A DNA stretch of 64,000 nucleotides from an uncultured Peptoniphilus sp. (GTDB lineage Bacteria; Bacillota; Clostridia; Tissierellales; Peptoniphilaceae), in the NCBI RefSeq assembly GCF_946998875.1, contig NZ_CAMQAY010000004.1, positions 1 through 64,000 on the forward strand, in the 5' to 3' direction. Shown here one piece after another: positions 49,316-58,242 of this stretch; position 1 is the stretch's first letter, and every line of letters begins with the position of its first letter. The notes below the pieces were generated by a model. The model saw nothing but the letters and a program-made list of their open reading frames with translations, was not told the origin of the DNA and did no database searches. The translations under genes were made by a program, and so were the position numbers.

Positions 49316-50323
49316 ATGAAAAAAGATTTAAAAATCTTTATTGCTATATCATTTATTATTCCATACCTAATGGGATTTGCCATTTATTACTGCAAATTAC
49401 ACGACATAAGTACAAGTATTTATCCCTTATTTCAAATGTTTATTCCATTTTTAGCTGTAATAGCCTTGTTATACAAAGAAGACAAAAGAATTTTAAAAGC
49501 TTTTCCTTTTAAAGTTTATATATTTACAAGTATTTTTATGTTTGTATTTGCTATATTAAATATTTTTTATCCCAAATTTGATGGCTTTTCAGGTACATTA
49601 ATTTTAATGTCTGCTATCGCAATGATTATAGCCATCTTCACTATGGATAAAGATCTTAAAAAGAAATTATCTCTAGACAATCCAAATAAAAAGATGACGC
49701 TTTTAATGTGTTTAATTTTTATATTTATATATTTTTTAAGATTATTTATTGGCTGCATTTTAGAAGGAGAAACAAGGGAATTTGTAGAAATCTTTAATCT
49801 TAAAAATTTAAAAGTTTTTATGTCTATTATTATTTTTTCTTTTTTAAATATTATGCCATTCATTGGAGAAGAATATGGTTGGAGGGCATACCTAGCACCA
49901 AGGCTAAAAGAAATTTATGGTGTTAAAAAATCTATTTTAATGACAGGTTTTATTTGGGGAATTTGGCATTTACCACTTAATTTATTTTATTATTCAGATG
50001 GGCTATTGACATCACAAATTTATTCCATACTTGTACAACTTGTATTTTGTATATTTTTAGGGATATTTTTAACTTATGCTTACAATAGGACAAAATCAAT
50101 TTGGGCTCCTGTTATGATTCATTATTTAAACAACAATCTTGCCATACTATTTGTCACAGATTTTTCTAAGGATATATTTTCAGGACAACATTATGATTTA
50201 AAAGGAACTTTATTTTCAATAGTAAGTTCAATAATATTATTTGGAATTTTCATATTTTCAAAGTATATAAAGGATGAAGAACTTTGGGGAAAATCTGTAT
50301 ATGAGAAAGTTAATGAATCCTAA
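49316..50323 (+). CDS. CPBP-family intramembrane metalloprotease
   Basis: A 335-aa membrane protein with about eight segments. The CPBP (Abi) catalytic motifs are present: GEEYGWRAYLAPRL (EExxxR), GFIWGIWHLPLNLF (histidine) and VMIHYLNNNL (histidine). Such proteins cleave membrane proteins or protect against bacteriocins. AAGGAG lies 12 nt before the ATG. It is followed by a GntR-ABC unit; a shared role in envelope stress is possible but not shown. Confidence 0.85.
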   Translation: MKKDLKIFIAISFIIPYLMGFAIYYCKLHDISTSIYPLFQMFIPFLAVIALLYKEDKRILKAFPFKVYIFTSIFMFVFAILNIFYPKFDGFSGTLILMSAIAMIIAIFTMDKDLKKKLSLDNPNKKMTLLMCLIFIFIYFLRLFIGCILEGETREFVEIFNLKNLKVFMSIIIFSFLNIMPFIGEEYGWRAYLAPRLKEIYGVKKSILMTGFIWGIWHLPLNLFYYSDGLLTSQIYSILVQLVFCIFLGIFLTYAYNRTKSIWAPVMIHYLNNNLAILFVTDFSKDIFSGQHYDLKGTLFSIVSSIILFGIFIFSKYIKDEELWGKSVYEKVNES

Positions 50324-50418
50324 TTATTTTCTGATTTTACAAAATTATAAAAATTATTAAATTATCGTATTAAGTATTGTGTAAAGAAAATAGTATACAG
50401 GCAAAAAGGTGGTGTGAT

Positions 50419-50799
50419 ATGAAAATTATTATTTCCAATGACTCTGGCCTTCCTATTTACGAGCAAATAAAAAATCAAATCAAGGCTCAAATTGTTGCTG
50501 GTGAACTAAGAGCAGACGAAGCTCTTCCTGGTATGAGGACTCTTGCCAGCGACCTAAAGGTTTCTGTCATAACGACAAAGCGTGCCTACAATGACTTGGA
50601 ACAAGAGGGCTACATTTATTCCATGCCAGGCAAGGGTTCCTTTGTAAAAAAATTAAATGAAGAAGTTGTAAGAGAAAATGCTCTTGCTGAAATAGAAAAA
50701 TATTTTACTGACGCAATGACTGTTGCTAAGGCTTCTGGCATTGGTATAGATGAATTGCAAGAAATTTTAAAGACATTAGATGAAGTGGGTGAAGTATGA
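50419..50799 (+). CDS. GntR-family regulator (YtrA-type)
   Basis: A 126-aa regulator made of a winged helix-turn-helix (IYEQIKNQIKAQIVAGEL, LPGMRTLASDLKVSVITTKRAY) and a short dimerisation tail, the YtrA layout. ATG 50419 follows AAAGGTGGTG; an upstream in-frame ATG at 50377 has no site. It overlaps the ABC ATPase gene by 4 nt and probably represses its own operon. An AT-rich stretch with GTATAC at about 50393-50398 may hold the operator. Confidence 0.88.
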   Translation: MKIIISNDSGLPIYEQIKNQIKAQIVAGELRADEALPGMRTLASDLKVSVITTKRAYNDLEQEGYIYSMPGKGSFVKKLNEEVVRENALAEIEKYFTDAMTVAKASGIGIDELQEILKTLDEVGEV

Positions 50800-51635
50800 A
50801 AAGCATAGAAATAAAAAATTTGAAAAAAGAATTTAAGGACTTTGACCTTGATATAGACAATTTAGAAATACCAGAAGGAGCAGTCCTAGGACTAATTGGG
50901 GAGAATGGTGCAGGTAAGACAACACTACTTAAGTGCATCCTTGACCTCTATAGGTATAATGGAGACATAAAAGTTTTTGGAGAAAAAATTCATAAAGAAT
51001 CTTTTGAAAAAATTGGGGCAGTGATACCTGACTCCTTCTTCAACGATACCTTTAAGATAAAAGATGTTGTTGATATTTTAAAGGTTGCCTACAAAAATTT
51101 TGATGAAGATATGTTTTATGACTGTGCAGATAAATTTAAGATGCCAAGGGACAAAAAGTTAAATGAACTCTCTACAGGTAACCTAATGAAATTAAAAATT
51201 ATTTCTGCAATTTGTCACGACCCGGACCTCTTGATCCTTGATGAGCCGACTTCAGGTCTTGACCCAGTTATTCGTGACGAGATCATAGGATTTTTATTTG
51301 ACTACATCAAGGATGGGGACAAGACAATTTTATTTTCATCCCACATCTTGTCTGACATAGAAAAAATTGCCGACTATATAATTTATATCCACCAGGGAAG
51401 AGTGATCTTATACGATGAAAAGGACTCTCTCATAGAAAAATATGGAATTTTAAAAACTTCTGAAGAAAATTTAGAAAAATACGGAGATTTTATTTTAAAG
51501 ACGAGAAAAAATAAATACTCAACAGAAGCTTTGATAAAAAATGTCCAAGTTTTTAAAGAATTTTATCCTAATGAAGTTGTGGACAAGGCAAATGTGGAGG
51601 ACATAATGATATTTTTATCAAGAGGTGAACAATGA
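50796..51635 (+). CDS. ABC transporter ATP-binding protein
   Basis: A 279-aa ATPase. Walker A is GENGAGKTT and Walker B LLILDEPTSGLDP. The signature is unusual: LSTGNLMKL instead of LSGGQ. The C-terminal 70 residues form an extension after ILYDEKDSL. It overlaps its neighbours by 4 nt on each side. With two ABC-2 permeases it should form an exporter, perhaps for a peptide antibiotic (inference from YtrA-type operons). Confidence 0.9.
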   Translation: MKSIEIKNLKKEFKDFDLDIDNLEIPEGAVLGLIGENGAGKTTLLKCILDLYRYNGDIKVFGEKIHKESFEKIGAVIPDSFFNDTFKIKDVVDILKVAYKNFDEDMFYDCADKFKMPRDKKLNELSTGNLMKLKIISAICHDPDLLILDEPTSGLDPVIRDEIIGFLFDYIKDGDKTILFSSHILSDIEKIADYIIYIHQGRVILYDEKDSLIEKYGILKTSEENLEKYGDFILKTRKNKYSTEALIKNVQVFKEFYPNEVVDKANVEDIMIFLSRGEQ

Positions 51636-52252
51636 AAGCAGTTTTATATAATGACTTTAAACTTGTAAAGAAACTTGCCCTACCAATTGTTATATTTATT
51701 ACTTCCATACTTTTTATAGGTTTTTTGATAACAGGACAAGCCTTCAACAGATTTTTTAGCCAATGGACTCTTACAATGATATTTATCATTAGGGCACAAG
51801 GTGTCTTTGGAGATAACTTTAAAGATTTTCAAAAGTTCATGACTATGCCAGTCTCTTTAGAAGACTATTCTCATGCAAAAATTATAAAAAATCTAATAAT
51901 ATTTATCTTAACCACTCTTGTTTTTTTAATTGGACTAATTATTAGTGCTGATGAAGATAAAAATTTTATGATAAATCTTTATCTAAGTATATTTATTGCC
52001 CTAGACTTTATGGCACTTAGCCTTAGTCACATTGTTTTTACAAAATATAAAAAGGGAATAGTTGTATTTCTTTACAGTATTTTGATTGTAGGCTTAGGAA
52101 TATTTTTTGCCATGACCTACGCAGCCTATTACGAAAATTTATTAAACTACAGACCTGCCTTTATTATAGGTTCAATAATAATTTGCATTTTGTCCTTTAA
52201 GTTAGACTACAAGTTTTCCACAAAATATTTGAGGGAGAGGGGAATAGTATGA
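51632..52252 (+). CDS. ABC-2 type permease, first subunit
   Basis: A 206-aa membrane protein with about six segments and no soluble domain. Its ATG overlaps the ATPase gene (ATGA), and its end overlaps the next permease. The protein family resembles ABC-2 permeases of YtrC/YtrD or lantibiotic-immunity type. Confidence 0.75.
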   Translation: MKAVLYNDFKLVKKLALPIVIFITSILFIGFLITGQAFNRFFSQWTLTMIFIIRAQGVFGDNFKDFQKFMTMPVSLEDYSHAKIIKNLIIFILTTLVFLIGLIISADEDKNFMINLYLSIFIALDFMALSLSHIVFTKYKKGIVVFLYSILIVGLGIFFAMTYAAYYENLLNYRPAFIIGSIIICILSFKLDYKFSTKYLRERGIV

Positions 52253-52887
52253 AATTACTTTTACTAAATGATTTTAAAATTAGAAAAAAATTTATTATTG
52301 CTTATTTCATATTTATTGCAATGATATTTTCCCTAAAGACTATAGGACTAAAGTCAGTGGAATTTTCTTTCTATTCAGATAGAGCTTTTACCCTATTATT
52401 TATTATAAGCCTACTAATTCACTATGTCCTATATATAATATCCAGCGAAGGAATGATTATAGATAAGAGCAAACCCTACCTTTTGACTCTTGGTTCAACA
52501 AGAGCTGACCTAATAAATGTAAAATTTATAAAGATCCTTATGATTTTTATAATAGATTCAATATTAATTTATTACATCATGCAAGATGTTGAAATAAATG
52601 GAATTGAATTTAACCTTGGATTTTTTATTATGCTTTTTGTAATGGCATATTATCTTATAAGTATTCCAATTTACCTTTACTTTGGACATACAAGTGGCAT
52701 TGGAACAATTTTTACATCTTCGCCAGCTCTACTTCCTATATTAGATAAGTTTGGAAAGAATCCAGCAGGATTTTTTATAGGAATAATTAATAGAAGTAGT
52801 AAGCTTGTCTTATCCTTATCTTTAATTATTTTCATTATAATAATTTATACAGTCTCTAGAATAATAGTGGAGAAAAAAGATTTTTAA
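52249..52887 (+). CDS. ABC-2 type permease, second subunit
   Basis: A 212-aa membrane protein with about six segments. The start overlaps the preceding permease by 4 nt behind GGGAGAGGGG. The stretch LTLGSTRADLINVKFIKILMI (about residues 80-100) is typical of ABC-2 permeases. It ends the four-gene operon before a terminator. Confidence 0.75.
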   Translation: MKLLLLNDFKIRKKFIIAYFIFIAMIFSLKTIGLKSVEFSFYSDRAFTLLFIISLLIHYVLYIISSEGMIIDKSKPYLLTLGSTRADLINVKFIKILMIFIIDSILIYYIMQDVEINGIEFNLGFFIMLFVMAYYLISIPIYLYFGHTSGIGTIFTSSPALLPILDKFGKNPAGFFIGIINRSSKLVLSLSLIIFIIIIYTVSRIIVEKKDF

Positions 52888-52901
52888 AAAATTATAGACT
52901 C

Positions 52902-52932
52902 AAAGGACTTTTGATATCAAGAGTCCTTTTTA
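52902..52932 (+). terminator. Terminator of the GntR-ABC operon
   Basis: Palindromic stem AAAGGACTTTTGAT/ATCAAGAGTCCTTT followed by T residues. Confidence 0.82.
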
Positions 52933-53028
52933 ATTTGTAAATTTATAAAATAAAAACTTTACCATCCTTGTGTCATTTGCCTTTCAATGTGATAGAATAA
53001 AAAATGTATTTTATATGAGGAGGAAAAA

Positions 53029-54354
53029 ATGGAAACAAATTCAAGTTTTTTAGAAAAGACTTTTTCTCTTAATGAGAGAAAGACTAATGCCAAGACAGAA
53101 TTTTTGGCAGGACTTACAACTTTTATGACCATGTCTTATATCTTAGTTGTAAATCCAAATATGTTATCTGAAACTGGAATGGACAAGGGTGGAGTTTTCA
53201 CTGCCACTATTGTTGCATCTATTATTGCCATGCTCTTTATGGGTTTATTTGCAAACTTGCCCTTCGCACTTTCAGCAGGAATGGGACTTAACGCATTTTT
53301 CACATACACAGTCGTCCTATCTATGGGTCACGATTGGTCCTATGCACTTACTGCAGTATTTTTAGAAGGTATCATCTTTATAGTTATGAGCTTTTTCAAC
53401 ATTCGTGAGGCAATATTTACTTCAATACCCATGTCTCTTAAAAATGCAGTATCTGTTGGTATAGGCTTATTTATAACCCTAGTTGGACTTACATCATCAG
53501 GCATGATTGTAAATAACGACGCAACTCTTGTTGCCCTTGGAGAAATTGCATCAAGACCATCCTTTGTATTTATAGTTTCACTAATGGTAATGGCTCTTTT
53601 AACAGCAAAAAATGTCAAGGGAGCTCTTTTATATGGAATAGTAACGGGAACTGTCCTTGCACTTATTTTAGGAGTTACACATCTTCCAGGAGGAATGTTA
53701 TTTTCACTTCCACCATCACTTGCTCCCGTTGCCTTTAAACTTCACTGGGGAGATTTATTTACCTTTGATATGTTTTCAGTAATGTTTACATTTTTATTTG
53801 TAGACTTATTTGATACAGTGGGAACCTTAACTGGAGTTGCCACAAAGGCAGGCTTAATCGACGAAGATGGAAACCTTCCAGGAGTTGGTCGTGCCCTATT
53901 ATCTGATGCCATTGGTACAGTTGTGGGAGCACTCCTCGGAACATCTACAGTTACAACTTTTGTTGAATCAGCATCAGGTGTAGCTGACGGAGGAAGAACT
54001 GGACTTACATCACTATCCTGTGCCTTCTTCTTCCTCTTGTCACTATTTTTCTTCCCAATATTTTCTATTGTGCCAGCCCAAGCAACATCAGCTGCCCTAG
54101 TAATGGTTGGACTATTTATGATCAGTCCAATTAACCAAATAAAATTAGACGACTACACAGAATCAGTGCCAGCCTTTTTGACAATGGTTACAATGCCCTT
54201 TGCCTATTCAATTGCAGAAGGTATTTCAGTTGGTATGATTTCCTATGTAATATTAAAAGTAGCAACAGGTCGTGGCAAAGAAGTTAGCCCTGTAATGTAT
54301 ATCTTGGCTCTAATCTTTACCCTTAGATATTTAAGACCATTACTACCTTTTTAA
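53029..54354 (+). CDS. pbuG: NCS2/AzgA-family purine permease
   Basis: A 441-aa permease with about twelve to fourteen segments. The family features TEFLAGLTTFMTMSYILVVNP at the start, FVDLFDTVGTLTG in the middle, and the GTSTVTTFVESASGVADGGRTGLT stretch fit the hypoxanthine/guanine group. GGAGGAAAAA precedes the ATG. No purine riboswitch is seen upstream. It is a single gene with its own terminator. Confidence 0.9.
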   Translation: METNSSFLEKTFSLNERKTNAKTEFLAGLTTFMTMSYILVVNPNMLSETGMDKGGVFTATIVASIIAMLFMGLFANLPFALSAGMGLNAFFTYTVVLSMGHDWSYALTAVFLEGIIFIVMSFFNIREAIFTSIPMSLKNAVSVGIGLFITLVGLTSSGMIVNNDATLVALGEIASRPSFVFIVSLMVMALLTAKNVKGALLYGIVTGTVLALILGVTHLPGGMLFSLPPSLAPVAFKLHWGDLFTFDMFSVMFTFLFVDLFDTVGTLTGVATKAGLIDEDGNLPGVGRALLSDAIGTVVGALLGTSTVTTFVESASGVADGGRTGLTSLSCAFFFLLSLFFFPIFSIVPAQATSAALVMVGLFMISPINQIKLDDYTESVPAFLTMVTMPFAYSIAEGISVGMISYVILKVATGRGKEVSPVMYILALIFTLRYLRPLLPF

Positions 54355-54366
54355 TCTTTAATTTTT

Positions 54367-54399
54367 AGACTTTAGCAATTACTGCTAAGGTCTTTTTTT
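54367..54399 (+). terminator. Terminator of the purine permease gene
   Basis: Stem AGACTTTAGCA/TGCTAAGGTCT with loop ATTAC and a T7 run. Confidence 0.85.
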
Positions 54400-54457
54400 G
54401 AAGAATTTTTAGATTGATGAAATAAAATATTGAATAAAAATTTAAAATCTTATATAA

Positions 54458-54475
54458 TGTACATGAAAGTGTACG
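54458..54475 (+). promoter_or_regulatory. YefM-type operator
   Basis: TGTACA (54458-54463) and TGTACG (54470-54475) stand 12 bp apart and overlap the TATAAT promoter of the toxin-antitoxin operon (54453-54458). The core TGTACA is the hexamer known from E. coli yefM-yoeB autoregulation. Confidence 0.65.
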
Positions 54476-54485
54476 AGGTGATTAT

Positions 54486-54725
54486 ATGGAAAATGTAAAT
54501 GCAACGAATTTTAGAAAAAATATTTTTGAATACTTAAACTCAGCAGTTTCCTTTGGCGATGTCATAAATATCAGCACAAAAAATGGAAATGCTATTGTAA
54601 TAAGCGAAGACGAATATAATTCCTTAGTAGAAACTGTCTATCTATTGTCAATTCCTGGCATGAAGGAAAAATTAATTGATGGAAAAAAGGCAAGTCTTGA
54701 TGACTGCCAGGAGCTTAAGTGGTGA
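54486..54725 (+). CDS. yefM: YefM/Phd-family antitoxin
   Basis: A 79-aa antitoxin. The N-terminal DNA-binding part (NATNFRKNIFEYLNSAV, INISTKNGNAIVISEDEYNSL) is the Phd/YefM fold. The C-terminal part (about 55-79) is the toxin-binding tail. GAGGTGATT precedes the ATG. It overlaps the toxin gene by 7 nt, the normal order. Confidence 0.9.
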   Translation: MENVNATNFRKNIFEYLNSAVSFGDVINISTKNGNAIVISEDEYNSLVETVYLLSIPGMKEKLIDGKKASLDDCQELKW

Positions 54726-54994
54726 CTTACAAAATCTTAATAACCAAAGCTGCCCTTAAGGACAAGGAAAAAATTAAAGGAAACAAGGCTTTAGAAAGTA
54801 AAGTAAAAAATTTAATTGAACTAATTTCTAAAAATCCTTATGAAAGTCCACCATCCTTTGAAAAATTAAAGGGCGACCTTGATGGACTTATATACAGAAG
54901 AATTAACATCCAGCATAGACTTGTCTATGAAGTTTATGAAGAGGAGAAGGTCGTAAAAATTATTAGTATGTGGACTCACTATGAAAATCTTTAA
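54719..54994 (+). CDS. yoeB: YoeB-family mRNA interferase toxin
   Basis: A 91-aa toxin of the RelE superfamily that cuts mRNA in the ribosome A site. Residues matching the YoeB active site are E48 (FEKLKG), R60/R61 (YRRI), R67 (HRLVY), and H87-Y88 near the C-terminus. The gene looks intact. The start is GTG at 54719 with GGAG 6 nt upstream; a second GTG follows directly. Confidence 0.9.
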   Translation: MVTYKILITKAALKDKEKIKGNKALESKVKNLIELISKNPYESPPSFEKLKGDLDGLIYRRINIQHRLVYEVYEEEKVVKIISMWTHYENL

Positions 54995-55040
54995 AATTTT
55001 ATTTTAAAACTTAAGCTAATGACATTTAAAGACTCATTTA

Positions 55041-55069
55041 TTGAATTGTTTAAGCCCCTTTAGTATAAT
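55041..55069 (+). promoter_or_regulatory. Promoter of the SLH protein gene
   Basis: TTGAAT (55041-55046), 17 bp, TATAAT (55064-55069), 24 bp before ATG 55094. Confidence 0.75.
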
Positions 55070-55093
55070 AAAAGTATTAAGGGGGCGTTTTTA

Positions 55094-56656
55094 ATGAAAA
55101 AAATGTTTTTATACATACTTATGGCTTTTACACTTTTTGTAAATGTTTTTGCAGCTGAAGATATTCAAGTTGTCTTGGAGCAACCAGCTCTTTCTGAAGT
55201 GAAGAGTGGCGACTCTTTGAAGTATAATTTAATTGTCAATTTGCCAAAAAATTACAAGGAAAAGTATTCATCTTTCTCTGTAACTCTTTTGTTTGACAAG
55301 GCAATTGAAGTTAAGGGCACAAAACTTTTAGATGGAGAGGAGTCTCAAGGTAAACTTGATATAAGAGAGACGTCTATTAAGGGCAAGGACCAAAATATTG
55401 TCACAATAAATGCCAACGATCTTTCTGTCATCAAGGGCGACAAATTAAATATTGAAATCGACACTAGGGTTAAAAATGATGTTGGTTCAAGCTCTAATCT
55501 TAAAAATTCCTTTGTCCTAAGTTATGTGGACAAGGCTGGAGAAACTAAGAGCGACCAAAAAAATCTTGAGTCTTCTACTAAGACGCAAAATGGTGTTCTT
55601 TCTATAAAGGATGTCTACGATGGATCTAGTGAAATTGTTGGAAAGACAGAAAAAAATGCCATGGTTAGGGTGGCAATTGATAAAAAAGTTGTTTCCAATG
55701 CACTTTCTGATGAAGAAGGCAATTTTAAAATTGGAAATTTAGACTTAAAGGAAGGCTCAATCATTAGAATTGTTGCTGCAAATAAGGAAAAAGAGGCAAG
55801 TTTAGATTACATTGTCAAGGCAAAGCTTGAGTCAAAGAAATCTACTGAACTTGTTAATGACAACAACGATGAAAAGGAACTTTACAGTACTATAAAGACT
55901 CTTGAAAAGTTAAATGATTATGTAGACTTTGCAAAGAATCTTTCAACAGCTAAGGCAAACATTCAAAATGAAAGAAGAATTCGTGCTGCCATTGCATCAG
56001 CTGAATATGTTGTTGTAAAAAGTGAAGTTTCCAGTGATGAAATAAATAAATCCTTTGAGGAACTTCAAAAGTCCATTGAAGTAATTAGGCTTCCATATAT
56101 GTCAGGTATTTCTAAGGATAAATTCGCTCCCAACGAAAAAATCACAAGAGCTGAAGCTGCTTCAGTTTTAAAAAGAGTAATTGACGACAAGGCATCTGCC
56201 AATGACAAATCTTCTTTTAGAGATGTAAAAGAAGGTGCATGGTATTATGATGATTTAGTTTTCATTGAAAAGGCAGGTTTAATTTCTGGCTATGATGATG
56301 GAACTTTTAGACCGAAGGAAGCCATGACAAGGGCACAATTTGCCAGCATGATGGCAAATTATTTGAAGCTTCCAATGGGCAATAATCCCATTGACTTTAA
56401 GGATGTAAAGGAAAACTTCTGGGCAAGAGATGCCATTAACACACTTTCAAGTCAGGGCATCATGGTTGGTAAATCTAAAAATGAATTTAAACCAAAGGAC
56501 AAGATCACAAGGGCAGAGGCTGCCACAATTTTTAACAAAGTTTTAGATAGAAAGATAAATAAATCTTTCTTAGATAAATATTCAAAGAACCCATTTAAAG
56601 ATATAGACAGAAAACATTGGGCTTACTATCAAGTAATAGAAATCACAGCAAAATAA
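55094..56656 (+). CDS. SLH-domain surface protein with cohesin-like N-terminus
   Basis: A 520-aa exported protein with signal peptide (about residues 1-20, VFAAED). A cohesin-like beta domain covers about 25-150. A second small beta domain (GVLSIKDVYDGSSEIVGKT) resembles bacterial Ig/hook domains. A linker and three C-terminal SLH repeats (from about residue 335; NEKITRAEAA, GYDDGTFRPKEAMTRAQFA, KPKDKITRAEAATIF) would bind secondary wall polymer. AAGGGGGC precedes the ATG. gltX follows after 17 nt with no terminator. Confidence 0.88.
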   Translation: MKKMFLYILMAFTLFVNVFAAEDIQVVLEQPALSEVKSGDSLKYNLIVNLPKNYKEKYSSFSVTLLFDKAIEVKGTKLLDGEESQGKLDIRETSIKGKDQNIVTINANDLSVIKGDKLNIEIDTRVKNDVGSSSNLKNSFVLSYVDKAGETKSDQKNLESSTKTQNGVLSIKDVYDGSSEIVGKTEKNAMVRVAIDKKVVSNALSDEEGNFKIGNLDLKEGSIIRIVAANKEKEASLDYIVKAKLESKKSTELVNDNNDEKELYSTIKTLEKLNDYVDFAKNLSTAKANIQNERRIRAAIASAEYVVVKSEVSSDEINKSFEELQKSIEVIRLPYMSGISKDKFAPNEKITRAEAASVLKRVIDDKASANDKSSFRDVKEGAWYYDDLVFIEKAGLISGYDDGTFRPKEAMTRAQFASMMANYLKLPMGNNPIDFKDVKENFWARDAINTLSSQGIMVGKSKNEFKPKDKITRAEAATIFNKVLDRKINKSFLDKYSKNPFKDIDRKHWAYYQVIEITAK

Positions 56657-56673
56657 GGAGAGAGAAAGAAAAA

Positions 56674-58149
56674 ATGTCAGATATTAAAGTAAGATTTGCA
56701 CCATCACCAACTGGTTATTTACACATTGGTGGACTAAGAACTGCCCTATACAATTATTTATTTGCCAAGAAAAATGGTGGCAAGTTTGTTTTGAGAATTG
56801 AAGATACAGACAGGACAAGATATGTGGAAGGTGCCATAGAAAACCTAATTGAATCCCTTGAATGGGCAGGCATCACTCACGACGAAGGTGTCTTTGTAAA
56901 AGATGGAAAGATAACAGATGTGGGCGACTGCGGTCCTTACATCCAATCAAATAGACTAGAAATTTATCAAAAATATGTTGATGAACTAATTGAAAAGGGC
57001 TTTGCCTATTATTGTTTCTGCTCCAAGGAAAGACTAGACAATCTTCGTGAAGAACAAAGAATTAAGGGAAAGGTGCCTAAGTACGACGGACTTTGCCGTG
57101 GCATTCCTCTTGAAGAAGCAAAGAAGAGAGTTGCAGCAGGAGAAGACTATGTTGTTAGACTAAAACTTCCTAAGAACAAGGACATAACTTTTCACGATGC
57201 AGTTCGTGGCAAAGTTACAATAAACACAGACGAAATTGATGACCAAGTTTTGATGAAATCTGACGGATTCCCAACTTATCACTTGGCTGTAATTGTTGAT
57301 GACCACCTAATGGGCATCACTCACATTGTAAGGGGAGAAGAATGGCTACCATCTACTCCAAAGCATGTTTTTATGTATGAATGTTTTGGTTGGGATGCGC
57401 CAGAATTTGTTCACCTTCCAACAGTTTTAAATAAGGACAGAAAAAAACTTTCAAAAAGACAAGGCGATGTTTCCGTTGAAGACTTTAGAAATAGGGGATA
57501 TTTGCCTGAAGGAATTGTAAATTATCTTGCCCTTGTTGGTTGGTCACCAGAAGATGGGGAAGAAATTATGACAATGGATGAATTAATAGAAAAATTCTCC
57601 TTTGAAAGAGTAGGGAAGTCTGGAGGAATTTTTGACACTGACAAGTTAAACTGGGTCAACTCTCACTACATGAAGTCCTACGACTTAGATAAGTTAGCTG
57701 AGCTTTCAATTCCATTTGTGACAAAATCAGGACTTTTAACTGAAGAAGAAATAAGAGGAAACTTTGAATGGTATAAGATTTTAATTGACACAGTAAGAGA
57801 AGCTTGCGACAAGTTAGAAGACATACCAAAACATATTGACTTCTTATTTGGTGACATTGAAATAACAGAAGATTCAGCTAAGGAAGAACTTTCCCAAGAA
57901 CATGTGCCTGCACTTCTTGACTCCTTTATAAAGATTGTAAAATCTCATGATGAAATAGATATGGAAACTGCCAAGGGACTTATGAAGGAAGTGCAAAAGG
58001 ACTCTGGAGTAAAGGGCAAAAAACTTTACATGCCAGTAAGAGCTGCAATCTCAGGAAATGTTCACGGACCAGAAATGCAAAATATTATTTATCTTTTAGG
58101 CAAGGATAAATTAATTGAAAGAGCAGAAAAAATTAAAAATTCACTTTAA
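56674..58149 (+). CDS. gltX: Glutamyl-tRNA synthetase
   Basis: A 491-aa class I synthetase. The HIGH motif reads PSPTGYLHIGGLRTALYN and the KMSKS motif KLSKRQG. GEEWLPSTPKH and the anticodon-binding C-terminal domain are present. ATG 56674 is preceded by AAGGAGAGAG; an ATG at 56617 inside the SLH gene is rejected. No GatCAB gene or second gltX is in view, so it cannot be said whether the enzyme also charges tRNA-Gln. Confidence 0.96.
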   Translation: MSDIKVRFAPSPTGYLHIGGLRTALYNYLFAKKNGGKFVLRIEDTDRTRYVEGAIENLIESLEWAGITHDEGVFVKDGKITDVGDCGPYIQSNRLEIYQKYVDELIEKGFAYYCFCSKERLDNLREEQRIKGKVPKYDGLCRGIPLEEAKKRVAAGEDYVVRLKLPKNKDITFHDAVRGKVTINTDEIDDQVLMKSDGFPTYHLAVIVDDHLMGITHIVRGEEWLPSTPKHVFMYECFGWDAPEFVHLPTVLNKDRKKLSKRQGDVSVEDFRNRGYLPEGIVNYLALVGWSPEDGEEIMTMDELIEKFSFERVGKSGGIFDTDKLNWVNSHYMKSYDLDKLAELSIPFVTKSGLLTEEEIRGNFEWYKILIDTVREACDKLEDIPKHIDFLFGDIEITEDSAKEELSQEHVPALLDSFIKIVKSHDEIDMETAKGLMKEVQKDSGVKGKKLYMPVRAAISGNVHGPEMQNIIYLLGKDKLIERAEKIKNSL

Positions 58150-58184
58150 TTTGACTTAGATAGAATTTAAGTGAAATAAAAAAT

Positions 58185-58217
58185 GAGGACTGAAAAAAAT
58201 CAGTCCTCTTATTTTTT
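58185..58217 (+). terminator. Terminator of gltX
   Basis: Perfect stem GAGGACTGA/TCAGTCCTC (58185-58193 and 58200-58208) with an A6 loop and a T-rich tail. Confidence 0.88.
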
Positions 58218-58242
58218 ATTAAGTTCCTTTATAAGCTTGAAA

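Noticed and set aside
52940..53028. Purine riboswitch before the purine permease
   Set aside because: None of the conserved purine-aptamer loops or paired stems is present in the 90-nt leader.
58150..58180. AT-rich inverted repeat just after gltX
   Set aside because: The arms are imperfect and the much stronger hairpin at 58185 explains termination.
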